From the NCBI GenBank assembly GCA_027494035.1, contig JAOSJQ010000001.1:1984001-2048000 (forward strand): 64,000 nucleotides of DNA, read 5' to 3'. The notes below the pieces were generated by a model. That model saw nothing but the letters and a program-made list of their open reading frames with translations, ran no database searches and was not told the DNA's origin. This DNA is from UTCFX2 sp002050125. Its GTDB lineage: Bacteria; Chloroflexota; Anaerolineae; Anaerolineales; UBA4823. Shown piece by piece: positions 35,577-45,079 of the stretch (positions are counted from its first letter, which is position 1; each line of letters opens with the position of its first letter). The position numbers and the translations under genes are program-made.

Positions 35577-37827
35577 TTATTCGTATCTCAATGCTTCGAT
35601 TGGCTGAAGCCGCGTGGCTCGGAATGCCGGGTAAAGCCCGCCGATGATCCCGAGCAACAGGGATATCGCGAAGGCGCGCGCCAAAATCTTGAAATCCCAA
35701 ACGGGGGAGAACATGCCGCCAACCATCGGGGCGTGCTGGAATAAGATCATCAACAGCCCAGCCAGGATGATCCCAGCGACGCCGCCTATGAGGCTGAGCA
35801 GCAGAGCTTCGCGCAGGATTAACCCCAGGATTCGGCGCCGCTGCCAGCCCAGGGCGCGCAGCACCCCGATCTCGCGGGTGCGTTCAAAGACCGACATCAG
35901 CATGGTATTCAACACCCCAACGCCGCCCACCAGGATCGCCAGAGCCGAAATGGAGCTAACCAAGCTGTCCGAATGCTCCATATCTGGCATCTGATCGACA
36001 AAATCGCTCGTGAGGGAGGCGTAGATGCCCGGTATCTGGCGGTTGATCTGTTCCACCAGCGCTACTGCCAGAGACGGGTTCTCGAGCTTCACTGCATACA
36101 TGGTCGATTTGCGGGGTCTGCCTGTGAAAGTTTGGGCGTCCCGCAGGGTAACCACCCCGCCCATCTCCTCCCAGCCGACGCCACTCTCGTAAATACCGGC
36201 GACCCTGTAGCGGTGACCGCTCAAATCCAGGGTGCTGCCGGGGCGCTTGTTCAGGGTTTCAGCCATGGTCTTGCCGAGGATGATCTGGTGATTGCTGGTG
36301 AGCGGTTCGCCTTCGACAATCCGAAAACGCCGGATGAAGAAGTCATTCGGCGCGTATCCTTGAAGGATGAAAAAACCGCCGGTCTCGGGCAGCATGATCC
36401 CGGTGAACACGATCCCGCTGATGCTTTCGACTCCTGGCAGGGCGGCAACCCGGGCAGCGTCGCGTTCGTCGATCGCGCTGAGGCTGACATCCGAAATATC
36501 CGCCTGGCGGAGCATGATTTCTACCCCGGTGGAGCGATACATATCGGTCATTTCAGCCGCGAAGCCAGTGACGGTCCCTTCAATGGCGATGATCGCGCCC
36601 ACCGTCAGCCCGATCGCGCCGAGGGTCAACAGGGTCCTGGCGGAGCGCTGCCACAGGCTCTGCACTGCCAAGCCGCCAAATGGCAGCCGGCGGATGCGCG
36701 CGCCGGAGCTGCCGCCTTCGTATCTTAGCGCTTCCACGGGCTGCAAGCGCGAGGCGCGCCAGGCAGGGTACAAACCCCCCGTCAAGCCTAAAATTAGGAC
36801 GACGCTGAACGCTTGCAAGCTCAGATCCGCGGTGATGTGCGCGGCGCTGGCGCCCAGGGTCACCGTGGCTCGGGTTAAGGCGGAAACCAGGGCGTATCCC
36901 ACGGCATAACCGAGCGCCCCTCCAAGCAAGCAGACGAACACCGATTCCATCAAGATCATCCACAAAACGCGCCAGTTGCTCCATCCAACGGCGCGCAGCA
37001 CGCCGATCTCGCGCGTGCGTTCCATGACCGACATGAGCTGGGCGTTCATCATCCCCACGCCGCCGATGAGAATCGCGAGACCGCCGATCAACCAGACGTA
37101 GACTTTCAACATATTGCTCATCGCCTGGTTATCCGCAAACTCATCCAGCCCGCTGACAGAGAAACCGGGCCACTGTCGGTTTACACGCTCGATCAACTGC
37201 TCGGCTGAAGTCGTGTCTTTCAACCGGATGTAGAACATGTTGACTTGCCGCTGCTTTCCGAGCAGTTCCTGGGCGTCTGAAAGCCGCATCACTGCGCCGC
37301 CGTCCTCAAAGGCGTCTCCCGTTTGGTAAATGCCGATGATGCGGAAGGCGCTTCCGGTGATATGCAGGCTGTCGCCGATTTTCTTGCTGAGAATTTCCGA
37401 CGCTGCCGACCCAAGCAGGATCGGCTTGCCGCGCATCGCCGTTGCTTCAGGAGAGGAAAAATCTGCTCCTTCGATGAGCTGAAACCGCTTCAGGATAAAA
37501 CTCCCCTCTGGATAGCCGAAAACAAAGAAGAACGGCTCGTTTTCAGCCTGAACAAAGCCCTCGATCATCCCGCTGACCTCGGCGACTTCCGGGGCGGCAG
37601 CTAATTGCTGACCGAGCTCCTCATCTACCGAGCTGAAGCTGATGTCTACGGCGTCTGGCTGGCTCAAGACCAAGTCGGCGCCGCTGCCGTGCAGCATGGA
37701 TCTGTATCCGGCATCCAGCCCGTTTGTCAGCGCGCCCAGGCTGATGATCGCCGCGACGCCGATCGCCACTCCGGCTACGGTCAGGAGTGGTGCGGATTTT
37801 TCGGCGCAGCAGGTTCTTGATAAACAT
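35577..37827 (-). CDS. Tandem-duplicated FtsX/MacB permease, frameshifted
   Basis: The repaired protein has 749 residues and consists of two complete FtsX-type permease modules. Each has an N-terminal helix, an extracytoplasmic domain and three C-terminal helices, and each ends with a similar signature: GGLYPAWRASRLQPVEALRY and GGLYPAFRATRLQPIEALRY. Each also has RTREIGVLRAVGW or RTREIGVLRALGW. Fusing both halves makes a single-chain dimer, so one ATPase dimer would serve one polypeptide. The start is ATG 37827; a T5 run at 37797-37801 needs one base fewer to give NLLRRKSAPLLTVAGVA. Substrates are unknown; lipids, peptides or antibiotics are typical. Confidence 0.85.
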
Positions 37828-37877
37828 TTAGTCTTCCCGTTTCCAGTCTCGCTCTGCAATCGGCGAACCGACGCCTT

Positions 37878-38522
37878 TCACTTCTTTGATTGAGACCCCT
37901 GATTTTCGGGCGCAATCCCGTTAAATATGACCGACATACTGACTTCGTCATAATGATGATTTTTGGAACTGGCTACTGGGTCGCCAAGCACTTCCAGGAA
38001 GAACATGCCGATGAAGATGCTTGCCAGCAGGCGCGCCTTCTCCGGGATATCGCCCGGGCGGATCTGACCTGCCGAAGCGTGCAAGCCTAAAGTTTTTTCA
38101 AGCGCCTGCAAGCCCGGCGCGACCAATTCTTGGTAGAAGCGTTCGCGCAGCTCGGCGTTCGCCATGATTTCGGATAGAACTGCCTGCATCCTGGTCAAGT
38201 TCATCTCCTGGAAAGTTTTTCTAATTTCCAAGAGTGAGGCAAAGCGTTCGCGCGCGTTGGTTGAAGCCTGATCCGGCGGAACTAAAGCGGGGCTGAAGGA
38301 GGCGCTCAGGCGCTGCATGATCCCGATAAGCAGTTCGTCTTTGTTGGCGAAATAATTATATAACGTTCCTTCAGCCACATCTGCCGCTTCGGCGATATCG
38401 CGGGTGGTTGTGCGATGAAACCCTCGCTCGGCAAACAGGGCGGCAGCCGCGTCCAGGATCTGGGTGGCTCGCGCCGCGGATTGGCGTTCCCTGCGAGAGG
38501 GTTCGGCTCTTGGTTCGTTCAT
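37878..38522 (-). CDS. TetR/AcrR-family regulator
   Basis: The 214-residue protein has the TetR HTH near residues 30-63 (TTTRDIAEAADVAEGTLYNYF) with YFANKDELL after it, and a helical ligand-binding domain. It is the first gene of the exporter operon and its promoter is overlapped by a palindrome plus several half-sites (38560-38597), so it probably represses itself and the transporter. AGGAG lies nine bases before the ATG. The inducer is unknown and would likely be an exporter substrate. Confidence 0.9.
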   Translation of the reverse strand: MNEPRAEPSRRERQSAARATQILDAAAALFAERGFHRTTTRDIAEAADVAEGTLYNYFANKDELLIGIMQRLSASFSPALVPPDQASTNARERFASLLEIRKTFQEMNLTRMQAVLSEIMANAELRERFYQELVAPGLQALEKTLGLHASAGQIRPGDIPEKARLLASIFIGMFFLEVLGDPVASSKNHHYDEVSMSVIFNGIAPENQGSQSKK

Positions 38523-38559
38523 ACCGGTGGGCTCCTAGAATTCGTTTGAACTCAATTAA

Positions 38560-38597
38560 ATGAGCATTTACTCATATTTGTGGTGAGTACTCACTCA
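38560..38597. promoter_or_regulatory. Probable operator array for the TetR regulator
   Basis: A perfect 12-bp palindrome GTGAGTACTCAC (38583-38594) lies just downstream of the -10 box. Half-sites TGAG(C/T) or its complement ACTCA recur at 38561, 38570, 38584, 38589 and 38593, including an ATGAG-N6-CTCAT repeat (38560-38575). Repressor binding here would block transcription start. Confidence 0.65.
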
Positions 38598-38624
38598 TTA
38601 TAGCCTTTCCGCTTTATTTGTCAA
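38597..38624 (-). promoter_or_regulatory. Promoter of the TetR-exporter operon
   Basis: On the minus strand TTGACA (38624-38619), 16 bp and TATAAT (38602-38597) are both perfect hexamers. The operator palindrome follows within three bases. Confidence 0.85.
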
Positions 38625-38723
38625 GCACAAGCGCGCAGGGGGTTATTTATAAATAAGCCAGTTGGATTACAATACTTTGGATGGGAAACCCTTAAGCGTC
38701 AATATTTTTCGATCGAGGTGAAA

Positions 38724-39659
38724 ATGATCGCCGAAGCTGCTCAACAGTTGCGAGAGAATATTCAGAGGGTGATCGTTGGCAAAGATGATGTGATCAACCT
38801 TGCGCTCGTCGCGGTTTTATGTGAGGGGCACATCCTGTTGGAAGATGTGCCCGGGATCGGAAAAACCACCCTGGCGCGGGCGCTGGCGGTTTCACTGGGT
38901 TTTTCGTTCCGGCGCATCCAGTTCACCCCTGACTTGCTGCCTTCCGATGTCACCGGTCTGAGTTGGTTCAATCAAAAGACCCAGGAATTCGAATTCCGAC
39001 CGGGGCCGATCATGAGCCAGGTTGTGCTGGCAGATGAAATCAACCGGGCGACGCCGCGCACGCAATCGGCGCTGCTGGAAGCCATGCAAGAACGCCAGGT
39101 GACCGTGGACGGCGTCACCCGCCCGCTGCCGCGCCCCTTCCTGGTATTGGCGACGCAAAACCCGATCGAACTCGAGGGAACTTTTCCACTCCCTGAGGCT
39201 CAGATCGACCGATTCACTTTGTGCATTGCAATTGGCTATCCGTCTGCTGCGGAAGAGGCGGCTATTTTGGAGCGCTTCCGGCTGACAGATCCGCTCGCAA
39301 CCCTCCAGGCGGTGACCTCGGCGGATCAAATCATCGAACTTCAGGAGCAGCGCCGCCAGGTACGGGTGGAAGAATCGCTGCGCGACTACATCGTGGAAGT
39401 GGCGCGCGCCACGCGCAAGAACCAGGAAATTGCGCTGGGCGCCAGCCCGCGCGCCACGCTGGCGCTTTTCCAGGCATCGCAAGCCTGGGCAGCGATTCAG
39501 GGGCGCGATTTCGTCCTGCCCGACGATGTGAAGCGGATCGCCCCGCACGTCCTGACCCACCGGATGATGCTGTCCTCGCAGGCGCAACTGCGCGGCCGTC
39601 AGCCCCAGGACCTGGTGGCGGGGATTGTCGACACAGTGCCGGTACCGGTGGAGGGTTGA
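38724..39659 (+). CDS. MoxR-family AAA+ ATPase
   Basis: The 311-residue protein has Walker A VPGIGKTTLARAL, MoxR-specific FNQKTQEFEFRPGPI, Walker B-like LADEINRATPRTQSALLEAM and sensor TQNPIELEGTFPLPEAQ, ending with the MoxR lid. It would be a chaperone-like ATPase inserting metal or assembling a membrane complex. The next genes encode DUF58 and DUF4129 proteins, a common three-gene set. Start ATG 38724 has GAGG five bases upstream; the GTG two codons earlier is less likely. Confidence 0.9.
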   Translation: MIAEAAQQLRENIQRVIVGKDDVINLALVAVLCEGHILLEDVPGIGKTTLARALAVSLGFSFRRIQFTPDLLPSDVTGLSWFNQKTQEFEFRPGPIMSQVVLADEINRATPRTQSALLEAMQERQVTVDGVTRPLPRPFLVLATQNPIELEGTFPLPEAQIDRFTLCIAIGYPSAAEEAAILERFRLTDPLATLQAVTSADQIIELQEQRRQVRVEESLRDYIVEVARATRKNQEIALGASPRATLALFQASQAWAAIQGRDFVLPDDVKRIAPHVLTHRMMLSSQAQLRGRQPQDLVAGIVDTVPVPVEG

Positions 39660-39660
39660 T

Positions 39661-40848
39661 TTGGCGCCGCTGAGCTGGTGGCCCTTCCTAGTCCTGGTTT
39701 TCCTGCTGGGGATTCTCACCCGCGTCTACCCTCTGGCGGCGTTTGCCATGATGCTCTTGATCGTCAGCGGGGTTGCATTGTGGTGGAAACGTCTGGCGCT
39801 GACGGAAGTCAACTATGCGCGCAAATTCCACTATTTGCGCGGCTATCCGGGTGAAACGATCGATATGCTGGTGGAAGTCGAAAACCGCAAGTTTCTGCCG
39901 TTGACCTGGCTGCGCATCCAGGATGCGCTGCCCTACGCCGCTGGTCCAGAGGACGAGACCCTTTTAAGACCCACCCACATACCCGATTTAGGGATGCTCA
40001 TCAGCCTGTTCAGCCTGCGTTGGTTCGAGCGCGACCGGAGAAGCTATCGCCTGTTGCTGCGCAAGCGCGGCGTCTATCGAATTGGACCGGCGCGGCTCGA
40101 GTCGGGCGACCTTTTTGGTCTGTTCGAACAATCGCGCGAGTGGGAAACTCTGAATTACCTGACGGTTTTTCCAGAAGAGATTCCGTTCAAGTCCCTGCCC
40201 CTGCCGGCTGAAAACCCGTTCGGACCGCGTCCGATCCGCAAGCGCGTTTACGAAGACCCAAACCTACCGATGGGGGTGCGGGATTATCATCCCGAAGATG
40301 AGTTCAGGCGCATTCACTGGCTGGCTACGGCGCACACCGGTTCGCTGCAGGTCAAGGTTTATCAGCCGATCTCAGCCAAAGTACTCATTGTCTGTTTGAA
40401 CGCGATGACGCTTCCGCATTATTGGGAAGGTACCGATCCGGCGCTGTTGGAATACCTGGTCAAAGCCGCGGCGTCGATCGCCGCGCGCGGTTTACAGGAC
40501 GGGTATCGGGTAGGGATGGTTTCGAACAGCTCCCTGGCGCACGCCGGTCAGCCGTTTCGAGTGCCGCCCGGACGGTCGCCCAACCAGCTTGTCAATCTCC
40601 TTACCGCGCTTGCCAGTGTGACGCCGTTCGTAACCGGGACGTTCGATCGCTTCTTGATTGTCGAATCTCCGCGCCTGCCTTATGGCGCGACGCTCCTGAT
40701 TCTTACCGCAATTGTAAACCAGGAATTGAGCGAGGCGTTGTTGCAGATGAACCGCCGGGGCAGGAGCATCATCCTGGTAAGCTTCGACCGCCAAGCGCCG
40801 CCTTTTCTTCCGGGGATCGCCACCTACCATTCGCCGTTCGAGGGCTGA
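39661..40848 (+). CDS. DUF58-domain membrane protein
   Basis: The 395-residue protein has two N-terminal membrane helices (about 5-45), then a beta-rich region, and the C-terminal DUF58 signature (VRDYHPEDEFRRIHWLATA) of a von Willebrand A-like fold. The normal partner is the MoxR ATPase just upstream; the TTG start at 39661 almost touches the moxR-like stop, and GGAGGG lies upstream. Exact function is unknown in this family; roles in cell-envelope assembly or secretion are proposed. The TTG start is supported by position and by the membrane helix at the N-terminus. Confidence 0.82.
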   Translation: MAPLSWWPFLVLVFLLGILTRVYPLAAFAMMLLIVSGVALWWKRLALTEVNYARKFHYLRGYPGETIDMLVEVENRKFLPLTWLRIQDALPYAAGPEDETLLRPTHIPDLGMLISLFSLRWFERDRRSYRLLLRKRGVYRIGPARLESGDLFGLFEQSREWETLNYLTVFPEEIPFKSLPLPAENPFGPRPIRKRVYEDPNLPMGVRDYHPEDEFRRIHWLATAHTGSLQVKVYQPISAKVLIVCLNAMTLPHYWEGTDPALLEYLVKAAASIAARGLQDGYRVGMVSNSSLAHAGQPFRVPPGRSPNQLVNLLTALASVTPFVTGTFDRFLIVESPRLPYGATLLILTAIVNQELSEALLQMNRRGRSIILVSFDRQAPPFLPGIATYHSPFEG

Positions 40849-40853
40849 AACCA

Positions 40854-42341
40854 ATGTCGGAAGCGCCCAGCTCCTCACCTATCCATTCAGCGCCTGGCTA
40901 TGGCTATCTGCGCTGGTGGCTGCAGGTCTCTGCCATGCTGCTGGTTATCGTGGAGTTGTGCTGGATTCTGCCCTGGTTTGCCATGGTGACCCAGATCACC
41001 CAAACCGCCGCGCTGCCATTTGCGGGCTTGGTTTTGGGCGGGATCATGCTGGCGGCTTATGGGTTGGGGGTAGCGATGGAGGAGCTGCGCCTGCTGAAAA
41101 ATGTGCAACTGGTTGGAATGGGTCTGCTGCTGATTGGAAGCCTGGCGCTGGCTGAGAATATTTTGCTCGACCAGCCGTTTGGCGGCGTGATGAGCGGACT
41201 AGCGCTGCTCGACCCTGGGGCGGTCCTGGTTCTGTTTTTCGTCATCTGGATGTGGTGGCGGGGTATCTCGCTTTCACGCGGCGCCATCCACCCGACCATC
41301 GCCTGGCGCAGGTTCGAACTGGGCTTGTTGTTTTTCATTGCCTATATCTTCATCGCCTCCCGGACCGGCTTCATCGTCCCGAGTTTATCCGTTTTTGCCC
41401 TTTTCCTTTTTGCCGGTTTGCTGGCGACCATATTTGCGCGGGTCGCTTATGTCGGAAGCGTGAAAGGCATGCGCAGAAACCCGTTTGATCTGCGCTGGTC
41501 GTTGAGCGTGACGGGGATCCTGAGCGCGGTCGTGCTGCTGGCAACCGTTGCCAGCGGGCTGCTCAGCGGTCAGCGCGGCTTGCTGCTGGACGCGCTTGGG
41601 GAGGCGATTAAATTCCTGATCGCCGTTGCCATTTTCGTCTTGAGCATACCTGGGCTGGCGGTATCGTATGTTCTCACGCCGATCGTGCCCTGGTTGAAAA
41701 CGATCCTGGCGCGCCCCGAGGCTGGCACGCCGCCGGAATATCCGCTTGAGAACCTGGCGCCGGCATTCCCCCTGCAACGCGAGGTGGTCGATCTGCCGCT
41801 TGTGTTTCAGACTATCCTGTTTTGGGGGCTTGTTTTGCTGTTGATCGCGCTGCTGATCTTGAGGGTGCGCAGATCAATGGCTGGCAGGCGCGCGGTGGGG
41901 GTTCAGCAGCCAGAATCTTTGCTGCACGAGGGTGAAGCCCGAAAACTGCTGCAAAAGGCGTTCCAGGATGTGTTGGAGAGCCTGGCTGGGCGGCTGCGCC
42001 CGGTCAGAAAGGCGATTACCGCAGCCCGCATCCGCAGGATTTATGCCCAACTCCTGGAGCTTTGCGCCGAGTTGGGACATCCGCGCCTGCCGCAGCAGAC
42101 ACCAATCGAGTTTCTGCCGGAGATGGGGGAAATCTTCACGGACCAGGCTGAAGCTTTGGATACGCTTACGAACGCCTATGTGCGGGTACGTTATGGTGAG
42201 CTGCCGGAGACGGACGAAGAAATGGGGGTAATTGAAAAAGCCTGGCAGGACATTGAAGCGGCAGGGCGGCGGCTCAGGCGCGCCGGCATGGGCAAGCTGC
42301 GAACCGCGGAGGTCAAAGACTGGGAGCGCACCGGAACCTGA
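40854..42341 (+). CDS. Membrane protein with C-terminal DUF4129
   Basis: This 495-residue protein has about nine membrane helices in residues 20-340 and a C-terminal cytoplasmic or extracytoplasmic region (about 385-470) with the DUF4129 pattern (IRRIYAQLLELCAELGHPR, then LTNAYVRVRYGELPETDEE). In other bacteria the third gene after MoxR and DUF58 is a transglutaminase-DUF4129 protein; here no transglutaminase domain is visible. The start ATG at 40854 follows the DUF58 stop by 5 bases. Convergent with the NRPS-like gene. Confidence 0.75.
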   Translation: MSEAPSSSPIHSAPGYGYLRWWLQVSAMLLVIVELCWILPWFAMVTQITQTAALPFAGLVLGGIMLAAYGLGVAMEELRLLKNVQLVGMGLLLIGSLALAENILLDQPFGGVMSGLALLDPGAVLVLFFVIWMWWRGISLSRGAIHPTIAWRRFELGLLFFIAYIFIASRTGFIVPSLSVFALFLFAGLLATIFARVAYVGSVKGMRRNPFDLRWSLSVTGILSAVVLLATVASGLLSGQRGLLLDALGEAIKFLIAVAIFVLSIPGLAVSYVLTPIVPWLKTILARPEAGTPPEYPLENLAPAFPLQREVVDLPLVFQTILFWGLVLLLIALLILRVRRSMAGRRAVGVQQPESLLHEGEARKLLQKAFQDVLESLAGRLRPVRKAITAARIRRIYAQLLELCAELGHPRLPQQTPIEFLPEMGEIFTDQAEALDTLTNAYVRVRYGELPETDEEMGVIEKAWQDIEAAGRRLRRAGMGKLRTAEVKDWERTGT

Positions 42342-42352
42342 CCGGGACTGGG

Positions 42353-45079
42353 TCAAGATTGGGCGGGGGGTTCTATGTCCTCCATCAAAACTCGGTTTAA
42401 ATGCTCCGTCAGCAAATGCACGCGCGGCTCATAAATGATCGAAGTATGATGCCCGGGTATTTCGAAAACCTCGATATCTTCGCCTACAACTGCGCCCCAC
42501 CCCAGCTTGGGATCAGGGTAGATGCCGAGCGGCTGTTTTTCCGCCCGAAACAGCACCAGCCGTCCGCCAAAGCGGCGCGGCTCGCGCATATGGCGCTTCC
42601 TCTTTTTGGCTGCCCCCATATGCGCCGATTGAACGCGTTGCAGTTGCCTGGGAACGGGATGAAGGGTTTGGTCGATTTTATTCCGCAGGCGGCGTGAGAT
42701 GCGATTGGTCAGCTTGGGAACTTTCACGCGCATATAAGCCATCCGACCTTGCCAGTCGGTGTAGCGCAGATTGCTCAGGTGGGTATCGACTCGGCGCAGG
42801 TATTTAAACAGCTTGCGGCGCAGCCGGGAGGTGCTGGGGAGGCGCCGCGGGTAGCCAGGTCCGTAAGCGTCGAACATGATGACCATTGCGACCGGTTTTC
42901 CAAGGTCGTGCAGCCTCTGCGCCATCTCATACGCCACGAGCCCGCCGAACGAGGAGCCGGCGAGATAATAAGGGCCATCTGGATCAACTTTAAGCACCTC
43001 TGTTACATAGTGCGCGGCGATCTCATTTACATTGCGATGCACCGTCTGCACGCCATCCAAACCCAGGGCTTGCAAACCGTAACAGGGAATGCTCTTATTC
43101 AAGCGCATCATCAAATCGCGGTACGATAAGACATTTCCACCCACCGGCGCGGCAAGAAATATCGGCGGACGGGTCCCCCCAGCGCGCAGCGCCACCAGCG
43201 AAGACCAATTTGGGACCCAGTCGTCCTGCTTGAGGACATTCGCTTGCTCTTCAATGGTGGCTGCCTGAAACAGCGTTGCCAGCGGCAGTTTCTTGCCAAA
43301 GGCTTTCTCGATCTGAGCGAACAATTGGGCTGCCAGCAGCGAGTTACCGCCCAGTTCGAAATAATCATCCCGCACGCCAATCGGTTTGGTTTTCAGCACC
43401 TTCTCCCAGATTGCGGCAAGCTGAAGTTCGATTGAATCGCGCGGGGCGATATAGACATTTTCTTGAGCCTGTCCGACGCGCTCGGGTTCGGGCAGCGCCC
43501 CGCGGTTGACTTTGCCGGTTGGCGTCAGCGGCAGTTTATCCAGAAACACGATAATTGGAGGGACGAAGTAATCTGGAAGCTGCCCCGAGAGATACTCGCG
43601 CAACTCTTTCTTTGAAATCGTTTTATCTGCCGAAAGCTCAATATAGGCGACCAGTTGTTTGTTGTCGGCAGCGTGTTTGAGCTCGCGCGCGATCACCGCT
43701 GAGTTTTCAACGCCTGGGTACTGCTGCAGGACCGCCTCGATGATTGCCGGGTCAACCCGAAAACCGCGAATTTTGATTTGCGAATCCTTGCGACCCAGGT
43801 GCTCAAGACTGCCATCCGCCCTGATCATCCCCAGATCGCCGGTATGAAAGATGCGCCATTCCGGATCTTTGGGGTCGGTCACGAATTTTTCCGCGGTGAG
43901 AGAGGGCAGGCGCCAGTAGCCTGGGGAAAGATGGCGGCTGCGCACCAGGATCTCGCCGATCTCTTGTGCGGGGACGGGCTGCCCGTTCTCATCCGCCAGT
44001 ACAATCTGCTTATCGCCAATTGGAAAACCAGCGGGGAGGCTGTGTCCCTGAAACGGGCTGCGTTGATCGATCTTCATCCTGGCGATGATGCCGGTTTCGG
44101 TCATCCCCAGCACGTTCACCAGAATGCAGCTTTCGTCGAAGTGGGCGCGATAAAGCGCGACGTCCTGGCTGGTGACCGGTTCCCCGCCCAGCACGATCAC
44201 GCGCACCGGTTCAAAACGCTGGTGTTTGGGGATCAAGTGCAGCATGTGCCTGAAAGTGGAGGGCGTGGAGAGCAGAACGGTAATCCCCTCCCGCGTGACC
44301 CACTCGGGCAATCCGCCCAAACCTTCGGTGCGGATGTCGTACACGCAGACGGTCCCGCCATTCAGCAGCCCGCCGTAGAAAGCAAACCGCGAAGCCTCGA
44401 AGCCAAAGGAAATGAAAACGGCGAAGCGGTCGCTTGGCAGCAACTGCAGGTCGTTGGTCTGAGCGACCATGTTTTGCAGCACATCCGCGTGGGAGTGGAT
44501 CACCCCTTTGGGCGTGCCGGTGGTGCCCGACGTATAAAGGATGTAAGCCAGGTCCTGGCTTGTATTGGGAACGTTCAGGTTTTCCACTGGCAGGTTCTCT
44601 TCCAGGGTATCGAGGTTCAATACATTGGTCCGATTAGGGACCGCCAGTGAAGTCATTGCCAGGGGCAGGTTTTGATAATTGGTGATGACCAGGTCGGCGT
44701 GGATGTCATCCAGAATATGGGTGATCCAGGCGCGCGGATAGAACGGGTCAACCGGGACATAAGCCTTTCCAGCCTTGAGAATCCCCAGGATCGCCTGGAT
44801 TGCCCCGCCTCCGTGTTCTAAAAGGAAGGGGATGGGTTCCGAGACCGCCCCGCGGGCGCGGATGATGGCGTGCGCCAGGCGATTAGCCTGCTCGTTTAGT
44901 TGGGCATAAGTCAGACTGGTGGTTCCGGAGCGCAGAGCGATCTGATCCGGGAAATTTCTGACGACTTCCTCAAAGCGGGCGGTGAGTGTGCTATAAATGG
45001 CTGACTCATCGAAGCGCAGCGCCTCCACTGCGTTGGCGGGAAACAAATTGTGCAGTTGGCGGTTTAAACGCACCATCAT
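42353..45079 (-). CDS. NRPS-like enzyme, A-T-TE domains without condensation
   Basis: The 908-residue protein has an adenylation domain (about 25-520; A3 motif LYTSGTTGTPKGVIHSH, A8 region FHTGDLGMIRADG, A10 lysine in LTPTGKVNR), a carrier domain with the phosphopantetheine serine in FELGGNSLLAA, and a C-terminal thioesterase with GSSFGG, FDAYGPG and GHHTSII. No condensation domain exists. The A4 core motif reads FGFEAS (Glu228) where amino-acid-activating domains have aspartate for the alpha-amino group. This A-T-TE layout is known in quinone/furanone synthetases acting on aryl-pyruvates, or in iterative or single-residue ligases. Its ATG overlaps the permease stop by 4 bases (ATGA), so it is translated with the transporter. 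Confidence 0.85.
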   Translation of the reverse strand: MMVRLNRQLHNLFPANAVEALRFDESAIYSTLTARFEEVVRNFPDQIALRSGTTSLTYAQLNEQANRLAHAIIRARGAVSEPIPFLLEHGGGAIQAILGILKAGKAYVPVDPFYPRAWITHILDDIHADLVITNYQNLPLAMTSLAVPNRTNVLNLDTLEENLPVENLNVPNTSQDLAYILYTSGTTGTPKGVIHSHADVLQNMVAQTNDLQLLPSDRFAVFISFGFEASRFAFYGGLLNGGTVCVYDIRTEGLGGLPEWVTREGITVLLSTPSTFRHMLHLIPKHQRFEPVRVIVLGGEPVTSQDVALYRAHFDESCILVNVLGMTETGIIARMKIDQRSPFQGHSLPAGFPIGDKQIVLADENGQPVPAQEIGEILVRSRHLSPGYWRLPSLTAEKFVTDPKDPEWRIFHTGDLGMIRADGSLEHLGRKDSQIKIRGFRVDPAIIEAVLQQYPGVENSAVIARELKHAADNKQLVAYIELSADKTISKKELREYLSGQLPDYFVPPIIVFLDKLPLTPTGKVNRGALPEPERVGQAQENVYIAPRDSIELQLAAIWEKVLKTKPIGVRDDYFELGGNSLLAAQLFAQIEKAFGKKLPLATLFQAATIEEQANVLKQDDWVPNWSSLVALRAGGTRPPIFLAAPVGGNVLSYRDLMMRLNKSIPCYGLQALGLDGVQTVHRNVNEIAAHYVTEVLKVDPDGPYYLAGSSFGGLVAYEMAQRLHDLGKPVAMVIMFDAYGPGYPRRLPSTSRLRRKLFKYLRRVDTHLSNLRYTDWQGRMAYMRVKVPKLTNRISRRLRNKIDQTLHPVPRQLQRVQSAHMGAAKKRKRHMREPRRFGGRLVLFRAEKQPLGIYPDPKLGWGAVVGEDIEVFEIPGHHTSIIYEPRVHLLTEHLNRVLMEDIEPPAQS

